This document shows, in pieces, positions 8,455 to 21,243 of a DNA stretch of 64,000 nt (position 1 is the first letter of the stretch; each line of letters begins with the position of its first letter). The stretch comes from Afifella sp. IM 167 (GTDB taxonomy: Bacteria; Pseudomonadota; Alphaproteobacteria; Rhizobiales; Afifellaceae): NCBI RefSeq assembly GCF_020144925.1, contig NZ_NSLC01000003.1, forward strand, positions 62,001 through 126,000, in the 5' to 3' direction. The notes beneath the pieces are model-generated. The model was not told the origin of the DNA. It searched no databases and was given only the letters and a program-made list of their open reading frames with translations. The position numbers and the translations under genes are program-made.

Positions 8455-9413
8455 AGGGCTTCGCTCCACCTTTTCGCCGTGTCGCCGACGAAGGCGTCGA
8501 AGGCGGCCCAGAAATCGTCGCGGAAGCGGTCCGCCTCCTGCAGGATCTCGTGACGGGCACCGGCGATGCGCACGCTGCCGACCGTCTTGGTGCGCAGCGC
8601 GAATTCCTCGATCGCTGAGTTGGAGACGACACGCTCGTCGCCGGCAAAGGCGATCAGGACGGGCAGGGGCACGCGCTCGGCAAAGCCCGGCTCGGCGATA
8701 TACTCCGCCGCCCGCAGCGCCGAATGCACCCAGGCGAAGGTCGGGCCGGAGAGGCCGAGCGAGCGGCTTTCGCGGATGACGGCCTGGTTGCGCTCGTAGC
8801 GGCGCGAGCTGCCGGTCACGGGATTTCCCTCGAAGGGATCGAGCTGGACGAGCTGGCCGCGATGGCGGCCGGCATAGACCTCGCCAAAGCCGAGATAGTT
8901 GAGCGTGCCGGTGATGCGCGCCAGCGATTTGGTGCGCCGGCCGGCAAGGCCGAGAAGGGGGGCGGTGAGCACCATGCGCTCGACCTGCGTACGGGCGCGG
9001 GCCGCATAGAGCAGCGCCACGGCGGCGCCGGTCGAATGGGCAAGAATGTTGAAGGGCGGCGCGCAGCGGGCGAGCGCCACTTCCTCCATGATGGTCTCAA
9101 GGTCGACGAGGTATTCGGAGAAATCGTCGACATGGCCCTTGAGCGGATCGCCGAGGCTGCGGGTGGAGCCGCCCTGGCCGCGCCAGTCGAAGGTGGCGAC
9201 GCCGAAGCCGCGGCGGCGCAGATCGTGGACGGTCTCGAAATATTTCTCGATGAACTCCGCCCGGCCCTGAAGGAGCACGACGGTGCCCTTGCGCTGCTGT
9301 CCCTGGGGAGGCCACCAGGCGGCGCGAAGCTGTTTGCCGTCGGGCGTCGGCACCATCGCGGTGCGGGCGCCGGCGGGAATCGGATTCTGCGGGGTCTCGA
9401 CGAGAATCGGCAA
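8445..9413 (-). CDS. alpha/beta hydrolase, lysophospholipase (PldB) type
   Basis: 322 aa with no clear signal peptide. Residues 42-80 contain the first strand and GRAEFIEKYFETV, typical of monoglyceride lipase/PldB proteins. The nucleophile elbow is AHSTGA (S127), where the usual first glycine is alanine. D259 in FAGDERVV and H288 in GARHEIL complete the triad. The expected role is hydrolysis of a lysophospholipid or monoacylglycerol ester at the inner membrane. It is a stand-alone gene, convergent with the HisN-like gene. Confidence 0.82.
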   Translation of the reverse strand: MPILVETPQNPIPAGARTAMVPTPDGKQLRAAWWPPQGQQRKGTVVLLQGRAEFIEKYFETVHDLRRRGFGVATFDWRGQGGSTRSLGDPLKGHVDDFSEYLVDLETIMEEVALARCAPPFNILAHSTGAAVALLYAARARTQVERMVLTAPLLGLAGRRTKSLARITGTLNYLGFGEVYAGRHRGQLVQLDPFEGNPVTGSSRRYERNQAVIRESRSLGLSGPTFAWVHSALRAAEYIAEPGFAERVPLPVLIAFAGDERVVSNSAIEEFALRTKTVGSVRIAGARHEILQEADRFRDDFWAAFDAFVGDTAKRWSEALQT

Positions 9414-9511
9414 GCGAGGGCCTTCGGCCGAAAAGACTATCCGCCGCTGATAGCGGCAGAGCGCCGCGCCCGCAATCGCTGCCTGTGCAAACGAAGCGAG
9501 GCGGACGAAGT

Positions 9512-9544
9512 GAGCCGGCGGCCCCGAAAGGGGACCACCGGCTC
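9512..9544. other. large imperfect hairpin in an intergenic region
   Basis: GAGCCGGCGGCCCC (9512-9525) and GGGGACCACCGGCTC (9530-9544) pair around a GAAA loop with internal mismatches. It lies between the start of the hydrolase gene and the end of the PepSY-like gene. Neither strand has a T-run after it, so it may be a T-less terminator of the minus-strand PepSY-like gene or a structural repeat. Confidence 0.35.
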
Positions 9545-9598
9545 TTTACCGGACACCGGAGGGGGCGTTAGCGGCGTCCGATATTCCTGAAAAAGCGC

Positions 9599-10009
9599 TT
9601 AGCGGTTGCGCGGTCCGCCATGGTGGCCGCGGCGATCCCACGGGCTGCGATCATGGCCGCGCAGCGGGCGCAGGCTGACGATCTCGCCGCTGTAGGCGTT
9701 GACGGAGACCTTCACCGGGGCGCCGCGGCGGGCGCGGGCGGTGAGCTCGTAGACCCTGCCGCGGGTGTCGAGGAAGCGGATCGGGTCGATGCCCTGGCGG
9801 CGCAGGATGTGCGAGATGCGGCGCGGCGAGAGCCGCTCGGCGCCGCGGCGATGGCGATCCTGGCGCCAGCCGTTGCCGCGCCAGTCGGCATGAACGGCGG
9901 AGCCGCTCTGCGTGAAGGAAAAGGTCACGCCGGCGGCATTGGCCGGGGCGGTGAAGGACAGGGCCGAAAGGGCGAGGATGCCGGCGGCGGCGAAGGGAGC
10001 GAGTTTCAT
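9599..10009 (-). CDS. small secreted PepSY-like protein
   Basis: 136 aa. The ATG at 10009 gives a signal peptide of about 25 residues ending in PANA; the longer frame to 10102 adds a non-signal leader and is rejected. The mature protein has a basic linker and then one PepSY-like unit: RRISHILRRQGIDPIRFL, RGRVYELTARARRGAPVKV and VNAYSGEIVSLRP. PepSY domains are periplasmic and often inhibit proteases or bind cell-wall components, but no specific role can be given. The C-terminus is rich in Arg, Gly and His. Confidence 0.7.
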   Translation of the reverse strand: MKLAPFAAAGILALSALSFTAPANAAGVTFSFTQSGSAVHADWRGNGWRQDRHRRGAERLSPRRISHILRRQGIDPIRFLDTRGRVYELTARARRGAPVKVSVNAYSGEIVSLRPLRGHDRSPWDRRGHHGGPRNR

Positions 10010-10159
10010 GGCGTTTCTCCTGGGCTGTCGGGGCAGCGCCCCTTCAAGACAGTGCGGAGAATAGGAAGAGGCGACTGAACCGACCCAGAACCCGGCGTTC
10101 ATTTTCAGTTCAGCGCGCAGCAGAAGCGCGTATTCATTGTTTTCAATGACTTAGCAGGG

Positions 10160-10190
10160 CTTGAACGGCGAAAAGCGAATTCCCATTTTT
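10160..10190 (+). promoter_or_regulatory. RpoH (sigma-32) heat-shock promoter of hsp20
   Basis: CTTGAA (10160-10165), a 16-bp spacer and CCCATTTTT (10182-10190) match the sigma-32 consensus (CTTGAA, 11-16 bp, CCCCATnT). The predicted start near 10197 leaves a leader of about 100 nt before the hsp20 ATG, the length expected for a ROSE thermometer. Confidence 0.72.
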
Positions 10191-10243
10191 CTGATGCGGG
10201 GTGCCGACAGGGCCCTGCCGGCGCCGGCGGATACGCTTTCGAC

Positions 10244-10291
10244 GATGAAGCCGCGGCGCTGATCTCTCAATGTCGCTTCATCAAGGAGGAC
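10244..10291 (+). promoter_or_regulatory. ROSE-type RNA thermometer in the hsp20 leader
   Basis: The ribosome site AAGGAGGA (10283-10290) faces GUCGCUU (10272-10278) across a CAUC loop. The segment contains UCGCU, fitting the U(U/C)GCU motif of ROSE elements. In ROSE RNAs this pairs imperfectly with the Shine-Dalgarno sequence, including a G-G pair, and melts on heating. A second feature is GATGAAGC (10244-10251), exactly complementary to GCTTCATC (10275-10282). This would free the ribosome site if formed instead. Confidence 0.68.
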
Positions 10292-10296
10292 TTATC

Positions 10297-10767
10297 ATGC
10301 GTCAGTTCGATCTCAGCCCGCTCTATCGCTCGACCGTGGGCTTCGACCGGCTGTTCAACATGCTCGACACGATGTCGGGCCACGAGAATGGCGGGCAGAC
10401 CTATCCGCCCTACAATATCGAGCGCACCGGCGAGAACGCCTACCGCATCACCATGGCGGTTGCCGGCTTCGGCGAGAAGGACATCGACATCGAGTCGAAG
10501 GAAAACATCCTCACCGTCAAGGCGCAGCGCAACGACGAGAACGAGGGCCAGGAGCGCGAGGTGCTTTATCGCGGCATCGCCGCGCGTTCCTTCGAGCGCC
10601 GCTTCCAGCTCGCCGACCATGTCGAAGTGACGGGCGCGACGCTGGAGAACGGCCTTCTGCACATCGATCTCGTGCGCGAGATCCCCGAGGCCATGAAGCC
10701 GCGCAAGATCGCCATCGGCACGGCCGGCGAGAAGCGGATCGACGCCGCGGTCAACAAGGCCGCCTGA
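10297..10767 (+). CDS. small heat-shock protein (Hsp20/IbpA family)
   Basis: 156 aa ATP-independent cytoplasmic chaperone that holds unfolded proteins. It begins [20 protein letters not shown], the class A rhizobial IbpA-like N-terminus, followed by [15 protein letters not shown] and an alpha-crystallin domain with [11 protein letters not shown] and the C-terminal strand [14 protein letters not shown]. The C-terminal oligomerisation motif is RKIAIG. The start at 10297 sits 6 bp after a strong AAGGAGGA; the upstream in-frame ATG at 10270 lies inside the thermometer and is rejected. Control is predicted at both transcription (RpoH) and translation (ROSE). Confidence 0.93.
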   Translation: MRQFDLSPLYRSTVGFDRLFNMLDTMSGHENGGQTYPPYNIERTGENAYRITMAVAGFGEKDIDIESKENILTVKAQRNDENEGQEREVLYRGIAARSFERRFQLADHVEVTGATLENGLLHIDLVREIPEAMKPRKIAIGTAGEKRIDAAVNKAA

Positions 10768-10802
10768 GGTCGCCCGAGGCCGGAAGGGTTCTTGAGAACG
10801 AA

Positions 10803-10826
10803 GGCGCCCCGCGGGGCGCCTTTTTT
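10803..10826 (+). terminator. intrinsic terminator after hsp20
   Basis: GGCGCCCCGCGGGGCGCC (10803-10820) is a perfect palindrome followed by six T (10821-10826). It lies 36 bp past the hsp20 stop and may also slow transcription leaving gltD from the other side. Confidence 0.85.
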
Positions 10827-10858
10827 CTTGTCCGCGTTTTGTCCGCTCCGGCGCCGGC

Positions 10859-12298
10859 TCAGCGCGGCAGCGAGGTCTCGCCCATCAGGAATTCGTCGAT
10901 GGAGCGCGCCGCCTGGCGCCCCTCGCGGATCGCCCAGACGACCAGCGACTGGCCGCGCCGGACATCGCCGGCCGCGAAGACCTTGTCGAGCGAGGTGCGA
11001 TAGCTCGTCTCGTCGGCGAGGATGTTGGTGCGCCGGTCCTGCTTCAGGGCTCCGCCGAGCTCCTTCATGAAGGTATCTTCCGCCGGGCCGGCAAAGCCGA
11101 TGGCGATGAAGGCGAGATCGGCCTTCAGGATGAACTCCGTGCCTTCGATCGGCTGGCGCTTTTCGTCGACGCGGGCGCATTTGACGCCGGTGAGGACGCC
11201 GTTCTTGTCGACGAATTCGAGCGTCGCGGCCTGGAATTCGCGCTCGGCGCCCTCCGCCTGGCTGGAGGAGGTGCGAAGCTTCGTCGGCCAGTACGGCCAG
11301 ACGGTCCCCTTTTCCTCCTTCTCCGGCGGGCAGGGGCGGATGTCGAGCTGGGTGACCGAGATGGCGCCCTGGCGGAAGGCGGTGCCGACGCAGTCCGAGG
11401 CGGTGTCGCCGCCGCCGACGACCACGACATGCTTGCGGCCGGCCCAGATGTCGTCCGGGTGGTCGATCTCGGGCACCGGCTCGCCGTTCACGCGCCGGTT
11501 CGACTGCACGAGATAGGGCATGGCGTAATAGACGCCCTTCAGCTCCATGCCGCCGATGCCCGGATCGCGGGGACGTTCCGCGCCGGCGGCGATCAGCACA
11601 GCGTCGTGCCCGTCGATCATCTCGCGCATCGGATGGGTGACGCCGACATTGACGTTGTAGTGGAAGGTGACGCCCTCGGCCTCCATCTGCGCCACGCGCC
11701 GGTCGATATGGTGCTTTTCCATCTTGAAGTCGGGGATGCCGTAGCGGCAGAGCCCACCGGCACGCGGCTCGCGCTCGTAGATGTGCACCTCGTGGCCGAC
11801 GCGCACCAGCTGCTGGGCGGCGGCCATGCCGGCCGGACCTGAGCCGATGACGGCAACGCGCTTGCCGGTGCGCGCCTCGGGAGGCTGGGGCTGCACCCAG
11901 CCTTCCTGCCAGGCCTTGTCGGCGATCGCCTCCTCGATGGTCTTGATGGTGACCGGCACGTCTTCCAGGTTCAGCGTGCAGGCCTCCTCGCAGGGGGCGG
12001 GGCAGAGCCGGCCGGTCCATTCAGGGAAATTGTTGGTGGAATGGAGATTGCGGGCGGCCTCTTCCCAGTCGTTCTGCCAGACGAGGTCGTTCCAGTCGGG
12101 GATCTGGTTGTGCACCGGACAGCCGGTCGGCCCGTGGCAGTAGGGGATGCCGCAATCCATGCAGCGCGCCGCCTGCCGGCGCACTTCCGGCTCCGGCAGC
12201 GGCAGCACGAATTCCTTGAAATGCCGGATGCGGTCGGAGGCCGGCTGGTAGCGCTGCTCCTGCCGGTCGATCTCCAGAAATCCCGTAACCTTCGCCAT
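10859..12298 (-). CDS. gltD: glutamate synthase (NADPH) small subunit
   Basis: 479 aa, the normal length. The N-terminal cysteine-rich segment contains [11 protein letters not shown] and later [10 protein letters not shown], which supply iron-sulphur ligands. [16 protein letters not shown] (near residue 150) binds FAD and [12 protein letters not shown] (near 290) binds NADPH. A conserved C-terminal [16 protein letters not shown] closes the FAD site. It passes electrons from NADPH to GltB, which makes two glutamate from glutamine and 2-oxoglutarate. It lies 176 bp downstream of gltB on the same strand. Confidence 0.97.
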   Translation of the reverse strand: MAKVTGFLEIDRQEQRYQPASDRIRHFKEFVLPLPEPEVRRQAARCMDCGIPYCHGPTGCPVHNQIPDWNDLVWQNDWEEAARNLHSTNNFPEWTGRLCPAPCEEACTLNLEDVPVTIKTIEEAIADKAWQEGWVQPQPPEARTGKRVAVIGSGPAGMAAAQQLVRVGHEVHIYEREPRAGGLCRYGIPDFKMEKHHIDRRVAQMEAEGVTFHYNVNVGVTHPMREMIDGHDAVLIAAGAERPRDPGIGGMELKGVYYAMPYLVQSNRRVNGEPVPEIDHPDDIWAGRKHVVVVGGGDTASDCVGTAFRQGAISVTQLDIRPCPPEKEEKGTVWPYWPTKLRTSSSQAEGAEREFQAATLEFVDKNGVLTGVKCARVDEKRQPIEGTEFILKADLAFIAIGFAGPAEDTFMKELGGALKQDRRTNILADETSYRTSLDKVFAAGDVRRGQSLVVWAIREGRQAARSIDEFLMGETSLPR

Positions 12299-12474
12299 AC
12301 CCGTCCTACCCTCTGTCGGCGCCTACGGCGCCCCTTTTCGCGCCTGCCGTCGCGCCCTTTCCCGCTCCGCCCGCCCGCGCCGGCCAAGGGCGGCTGCCCG
12401 CATGCCGGCCTGCCCGAGGCAGGAGCCTGATGAAATTGCCCTTCGCCTGAAACGGGCAAATGCCCGCATGTGCG

Positions 12475-17205
<4,731 letters not shown>

Positions 17206-17688
17206 GGCCTGCCTCCGCCTCTTTGCCCCCTGCCGTCACCTCATCCGGCGCCGGCATTTCGGGGCACCCCATCCGTTCGGGTCGCACTCCTTTCGGAGAT
17301 GCGGCTCGAGCCATCGGCCCTTTCGGACCTTACGCTCATCTTATCCTGAATCCGCGCCCCGCGTTGAACGGCCGCCGCCCATAAGGGCCGGCGCGCAATC
17401 TGGAGCGTCGATCCCTTGGCGTCGGCTTTGCCCACGCCAACTAGGACAGGACACCTGTCCTATTTAACCAACCATGTCAAATTTTGCCCTGCTCGGCAAG
17501 TCGGCGCAACCGGGCGGCCAATGTTGCCGCACGAAATGCAAGTCTTCACGGGTTTCGCTCCCCGCCGTGATTGGGCGTCAGCGCGGACTCACGCCGAACT
17601 GTTGGGAGTTGAGTTTCGCCTCGCGGCACATTCGGCCACCCTCCCGGCGCGGTGACACGACGTCGCCGCTCAAGGGAATATAGGGAGA
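17206..17688. other. intergenic region between divergent gltB and bufA
   Basis: 483 bp between two divergent genes, so it should hold both promoters. The only clear element is the palindrome at 17442-17462. The bufA side has a weak ribosome site (AGGGAGA). I see no convincing ORF, RNA gene or recognisable riboswitch. Confidence 0.6.
17442..17462. promoter_or_regulatory. perfect inverted repeat, possible operator
   Basis: TAGGACAG (17442-17449), a 5-bp centre GACAC, and CTGTCCTA (17455-17462) form a perfect 8-bp dyad of operator size. It lies 237 bp from the gltB start and 227 bp from the bufA start. There is no T-run after it, so it is unlikely to be a terminator. The protein that binds is unknown. 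Confidence 0.4.
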
Positions 17689-17997
17689 ATGCCGATGTCA
17701 TCCACCACCAGGACCTTCACTTCCAGCGCTCTTGCCGGCGCCGTGCTCGCCGCGGCGAGCCTTGCCGCCGCGCCGGCCCTTGCCCAGGACGGCAAGGAGA
17801 AGTGCTACGGCGTCGCCATGGCCGGGCAGAACGATTGCGCGGCAGGGCCGGGCACCACCTGCCAGGGCACCTCCAAGGTCGATTACCAGGGCAATTCCTG
17901 GAAGTACGTGGAAGCCGGCACCTGCGAGACGATGGAGCTTCCGGGCGACCGCATGGGCTCCATGAAGCCGCTCGACCGCGACCTGCCGCAGGGCTGA
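17689..17997 (+). CDS. bufA1: BufA1 bufferin precursor (DUF2282)
   Basis: 102 aa; a second ATG at 17695 is possible. The signal peptide runs to about residue 32 (ALAQ). The short mature part has four cysteines: C39 in [15 protein letters not shown]50, C58 in TTCQGTSK and C79 in AGTCETM. This is the DUF2282 signature with the [10 protein letters not shown] tail. Work on bufferins in Caulobacter shows that such peptides have cysteines modified to thiooxazoles by a DUF692 enzyme with its DUF2063 partner and then bind excess copper in the periplasm. It heads bufA-B-C-D. Confidence 0.9.
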   Translation: MPMSSTTRTFTSSALAGAVLAAASLAAAPALAQDGKEKCYGVAMAGQNDCAAGPGTTCQGTSKVDYQGNSWKYVEAGTCETMELPGDRMGSMKPLDRDLPQG

Positions 17998-18039
17998 GGC
18001 CCGGCCGCCAAAGGACCGCAAGAACCCGGGAGGACCGCC

Positions 18040-18936
18040 ATGCCCCTTTCTCCGAGGAGCGAACCTGCGCTCGCCGCCCGCCTGCCCGAAAGGGCGGGCG
18101 TCGGCCTGAAGCTCGACCACGTGAAGCAGATCCTCGAGGAGAAATCCGAGATCGGCTTCTTCGAGGTGCATCCGGAGAACTACATGGGGGCGGGCGGTCC
18201 GCCGCATCACTATCTGAGCGCCATTCGCGAGCGCTATCCCCTGTCGCTGCACGGCGTCGGGCTTTCCATCGGCGGGGCGGGACGGCTCGACGGGGCGCAT
18301 CTTCAAAAGCTGCGCGCCCTTCTCGACCGCTACCAGCCGCAGAGCTTTTCGGAGCATCTCGCCTGGTCGACGCATGAGGGCCATTTCCTCAACGACCTTC
18401 TGCCGCTGCCCTATACGCAGGAGACGCTCCGCCTCGTCGCGGCGCATGTCGAGGAAGCGCAGGAGCGGCTCGGGCGGAAAATCCTGATCGAGAATCCGTC
18501 GACCTACGTCGCTTTCTCCGCCTCCGACATGGACGAGGTCGATTTCCTCGCCGAGCTCGCCGGCCGCACCGGCTGCGGGCTGCTGCTCGACGTCAACAAC
18601 GTCTATGTCTCGGCGACCAACCACGCCTATTCGCCCGAGGCCTATCTCGACCGCTTCCCAGTCCATCTCGTCGGCGAGATCCATCTAGCCGGCCATGCCG
18701 TCGACGAGGACGAGAGCGGCGCGCCGCTCCTCGTCGATACGCACGACCGCTCTGTCACCGACGCGGTGTGGACGCTCTACGAGCGCGTGATCGCTCGCGT
18801 CGGGCCGGTCCCGACGCTGGTGGAATGGGATTCGGAGCTGCCCGACTGGCCGGTCCTCGCCGCCGAGGCGGCGCGGGCCGAGGCGATTTTGTTCAGCGCC
18901 GGGGAGGGCCGCGATGCGCGCCGCGCCGCTTCCTGA
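18040..18936 (+). CDS. bufB: BufB, multinuclear non-heme iron oxidase (DUF692)
   Basis: 298 aa DUF692 TIM barrel. Metal-binding motifs are in the family order: EVHPENYMG (near 46), [10 protein letters not shown] (near 68), SEHLAWS (near 106), [41 protein letters not shown] and [10 protein letters not shown]. Relatives MbnB and TglH use two or three iron ions to rearrange peptidyl cysteine. Here the expected substrate is the BufA precursor, before export. It starts 42 bp after bufA, and its end overlaps bufC by 23 bp, indicating coupled translation. Confidence 0.93.
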   Translation: MPLSPRSEPALAARLPERAGVGLKLDHVKQILEEKSEIGFFEVHPENYMGAGGPPHHYLSAIRERYPLSLHGVGLSIGGAGRLDGAHLQKLRALLDRYQPQSFSEHLAWSTHEGHFLNDLLPLPYTQETLRLVAAHVEEAQERLGRKILIENPSTYVAFSASDMDEVDFLAELAGRTGCGLLLDVNNVYVSATNHAYSPEAYLDRFPVHLVGEIHLAGHAVDEDESGAPLLVDTHDRSVTDAVWTLYERVIARVGPVPTLVEWDSELPDWPVLAAEAARAEAILFSAGEGRDARRAAS

Positions 18937-19720
18937 GCTGCAGGCGGGTTTTGCCGCCGCCCTCTTCGACCCGGACCTGCCGGCGCCGGCGGGGCTGACC
19001 CCGACGCCCGGCCGGAACGGTCCGGACGGCAAGCGCTTTTCGGTCTACCGCAACAACGTCGTCGTGTCGCTGTCGCGAGCCCTGCGCGATGCTTATCCGG
19101 CGCTCCGGCGCATGCTCGGGGACGAATTCTTCGCGGCGATGGCGGATGTCTATGTGCGCCGGCATCCGCCGAAACGGCCGGTTCTTCTCGATTACGGCGC
19201 GGAGTTGCCGGAATTCCTGGAGACATTCGCGCCGGCCCGGCGCCATCCCTATCTGCCGGACGTGGCGCGGCTGGAGCGGGCGCGGCTTCGGGCCTACCAC
19301 GCCGCCGATGCGCGGCCCTTCACGCTCGCCGGCCTTGCCGCCCTGCCGGAAGAGGCGCTCGGCGCCCTTCGCCTGCAGCCGCATCCGGCGACGCAGCTCC
19401 TCATCTCGCGCTATCCGGTCGTTACCGTCTGGTCGATGAACGCAGGCCTCACGGAGCCCGCGCCGGTCGATTTCTCGCGCCGCGAGGCGGCGCTCGTCAC
19501 CCGGCCCGGGCTGGAGGTGGAGACGCGGCGCCTCAGACCAGGCGGGGCGGATTTCTCCCAGGCGCTGCTTGCCGGCGCGCGGCTCGGCGAGGCGGCCGAG
19601 GCGGCCGCGGGCAAAGCCGGTTTCGACCTTGCCGCCAACCTTGCCGATGCGCTCGGCGCCGGGGCGTTTCTACCCCCGCCCGCCGCCTTCCCGCCGATAC
19701 CGCCCGAAAAGCGAGGCTGA
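18914..19720 (+). CDS. bufC: BufC, DUF2063 partner protein for bufferin maturation
   Basis: 268 aa. The N-terminal DUF2063 domain has the motifs [50 protein letters not shown] and YGAELPEFL. The rest is a smaller alpha/beta domain with [17 protein letters not shown]. In DUF692 pathways this protein docks the precursor peptide to the iron enzyme, as MbnC does for MbnB; older databases call it a DNA-binding domain, which is unsupported. The start lies inside the end of bufB. Confidence 0.88.
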   Translation: MRAAPLPELQAGFAAALFDPDLPAPAGLTPTPGRNGPDGKRFSVYRNNVVVSLSRALRDAYPALRRMLGDEFFAAMADVYVRRHPPKRPVLLDYGAELPEFLETFAPARRHPYLPDVARLERARLRAYHAADARPFTLAGLAALPEEALGALRLQPHPATQLLISRYPVVTVWSMNAGLTEPAPVDFSRREAALVTRPGLEVETRRLRPGGADFSQALLAGARLGEAAEAAAGKAGFDLAANLADALGAGAFLPPPAAFPPIPPEKRG

Positions 19721-19723
19721 GCG

Positions 19724-20215
19724 ATGCCCGAAACCGAGAGCGATGCCCTGACTGGTCGCTCCGCCGAGCTTGCGCTGGCGCCGGCGCGCTTCTTCGAGCG
19801 CATCCCGATGAGCTTGGTGCAGCTCGTTCTGCGATTTGCGGCGGCGATCCCGTTCCTGAAATCCGGCATGCTGAAATGGGAAGGCTTTCTCGACCTGTCG
19901 GACGTGACGATCCTCCTCTTTCGCGAGGAGTTTCGCCTGCACATCTTCGGCGCGACCTATCCGTTCCCGGCGCCTGTCGTCATGGCCTGGGCCTCGGCCT
20001 GCGCGGAGATCGTGCTTCCCTCGCTGCTGATCCTGGGGCTCGGCACGCGCCTTGCCGCGTTCGGCCTCCTCGGCATGACGGCGATCATCCAGCTGACGGA
20101 GCCGGGGGGCTGGGCGAATTTCCATCTCCCCTGGGCGGCGATGCTCATCGCCGTCCTCGCCTACGGGCCGGGCAGCGTCTCGCTCGACCGGATCCTGGGG
20201 CGCGCCCGGCGCTGA
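19724..20215 (+). CDS. bufD: BufD, DoxX-family membrane protein
   Basis: 163 aa with four hydrophobic helices. Conserved DoxX features are LVQLVLRFAAAIPFLKSGMLKWEGF at the first helix and ASACAEIVLPSLLILGLGTR in the second half. It starts 3 bp after bufC and closes the operon. DoxX proteins are common fourth genes of DUF692/DUF2063 clusters; the biochemical role in bufferin production or copper handling is unproven. Confidence 0.85.
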   Translation: MPETESDALTGRSAELALAPARFFERIPMSLVQLVLRFAAAIPFLKSGMLKWEGFLDLSDVTILLFREEFRLHIFGATYPFPAPVVMAWASACAEIVLPSLLILGLGTRLAAFGLLGMTAIIQLTEPGGWANFHLPWAAMLIAVLAYGPGSVSLDRILGRARR

Positions 20216-20276
20216 GGAGAAAGGCGCAGGCGCCGCCACCATTGCGCGGCGGGAAACATCGGCCTAATGCCGCAGC

Positions 20277-21083
20277 ATGCGATCTGCGGGCGACGATCTC
20301 AGCGGCGAGGCGCGCCGGACACCGAGCAACCAGAGCTCGATCGTCGCCAAATGCACGCAGATCCTCGACATCCTCTCCAATGCCGGAAGACCGCTGAGCT
20401 TCGCCGAGATCGTCGCCCGCTCCGGTCTGGTGAAGAGCTCGGCGCACCGCATCATCGCCATTCTGCTGACCGAGGGGCTCGCCGAGCATGACGAGCACGC
20501 CAAGACCTACCGGGTCGGTCCGCGGCTGATGGGCTGGGCGCTGCGAACCTGGCACAGTTCCGACCTGCAGCAGGCCGCGGCCGACGAGCTGGACCGCCTT
20601 TATGAAGCGACCGGCCATAATGTGGAGCTCGGCGTGCGCTCGGGCGAGCGCGTCCTCTATCTTCGCACCTTCAACAGCTATCCGGTGCGCTACGCCTCCA
20701 AGGCGGGCGACCATGCCCCGCTGCATTGTACGGCGATCGGCAAGGCCCTCGTCGCCTTTCTGCCGGCAGGCCAGCGGGCCGAACTGATCGCCCGGCTGAC
20801 GTTCGAAAAGCACACCGAGTTCTCCATCGGCGATCGCGCCAGTTTCGAGGCGGATCTCGCCGAGGTGAGGGAGCGTGGATATGCCATCTGCGACCGGGAG
20901 GAATCCCTGCAGGTCTGCGGGCTCGCCGTGCCCGTCTACGATTTCGAGCGATCCGTCCACGGCGCCTTCTGCCTGTGGTCGCTGACCGAGCGGGCGGAGA
21001 TCGGGACGCTCCGCGGGTTCGCCCCCCTTCTCCTGGAGACGGCCGAGAAGATCTCGGCCCGTCTCGGCTACCGCCAGGGCTGA
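20277..21083 (+). CDS. IclR-family transcriptional regulator
   Basis: 268 aa. Residues 25-85 form a winged helix-turn-helix with LSFAEIVARSGLVKSSAHRI as the recognition element. Residues 100-265 are the IclR effector domain with LHCTAIGKALVAFLP and the later VCGLAVPVYD. The 61 bp after bufD and the same strand allow some read-through, but the likely target is the FAD oxidoreductase gene 160 bp downstream, since a repeated box lies between them. The effector is unknown. Confidence 0.9.
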   Translation: MRSAGDDLSGEARRTPSNQSSIVAKCTQILDILSNAGRPLSFAEIVARSGLVKSSAHRIIAILLTEGLAEHDEHAKTYRVGPRLMGWALRTWHSSDLQQAAADELDRLYEATGHNVELGVRSGERVLYLRTFNSYPVRYASKAGDHAPLHCTAIGKALVAFLPAGQRAELIARLTFEKHTEFSIGDRASFEADLAEVRERGYAICDREESLQVCGLAVPVYDFERSVHGAFCLWSLTERAEIGTLRGFAPLLLETAEKISARLGYRQG

Positions 21084-21161
21084 AGTCTTCCAATCCGCTT
21101 TCTCGAACGGGCCGCCTGCGGCGGGCCGGTGTTGACTCGTGCGCCGGCTTCCTTTCACTAT

Positions 21162-21191
21162 TGCAATACGAGAGTAATGTTCTGCAATACG
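21162..21191 (+). promoter_or_regulatory. two direct TGCAATACG boxes, candidate IclR operator
   Basis: TGCAATACG occurs at 21162-21170 and again at 21183-21191, 21 bp apart, so both face the same side of the helix. Each sits in a loose dyad; the second reads GTTCTGCAATACGGAAC with GTTC/GAAC arms. They lie between the IclR gene and the oxidoreductase gene, 53 bp before the latter. This geometry suits an IclR dimer of dimers. Confidence 0.45.
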
Positions 21192-21243
21192 GAACTTTGA
21201 TGACGATAATGGCCTCCTTCCGCCCGCGGCAAGCGTCCAGCCG

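Noticed and set aside
9512..9544. Hairpin read as a standard intrinsic terminator
   Set aside because: There is no T-run after it on either strand, so it is listed only as a structure.
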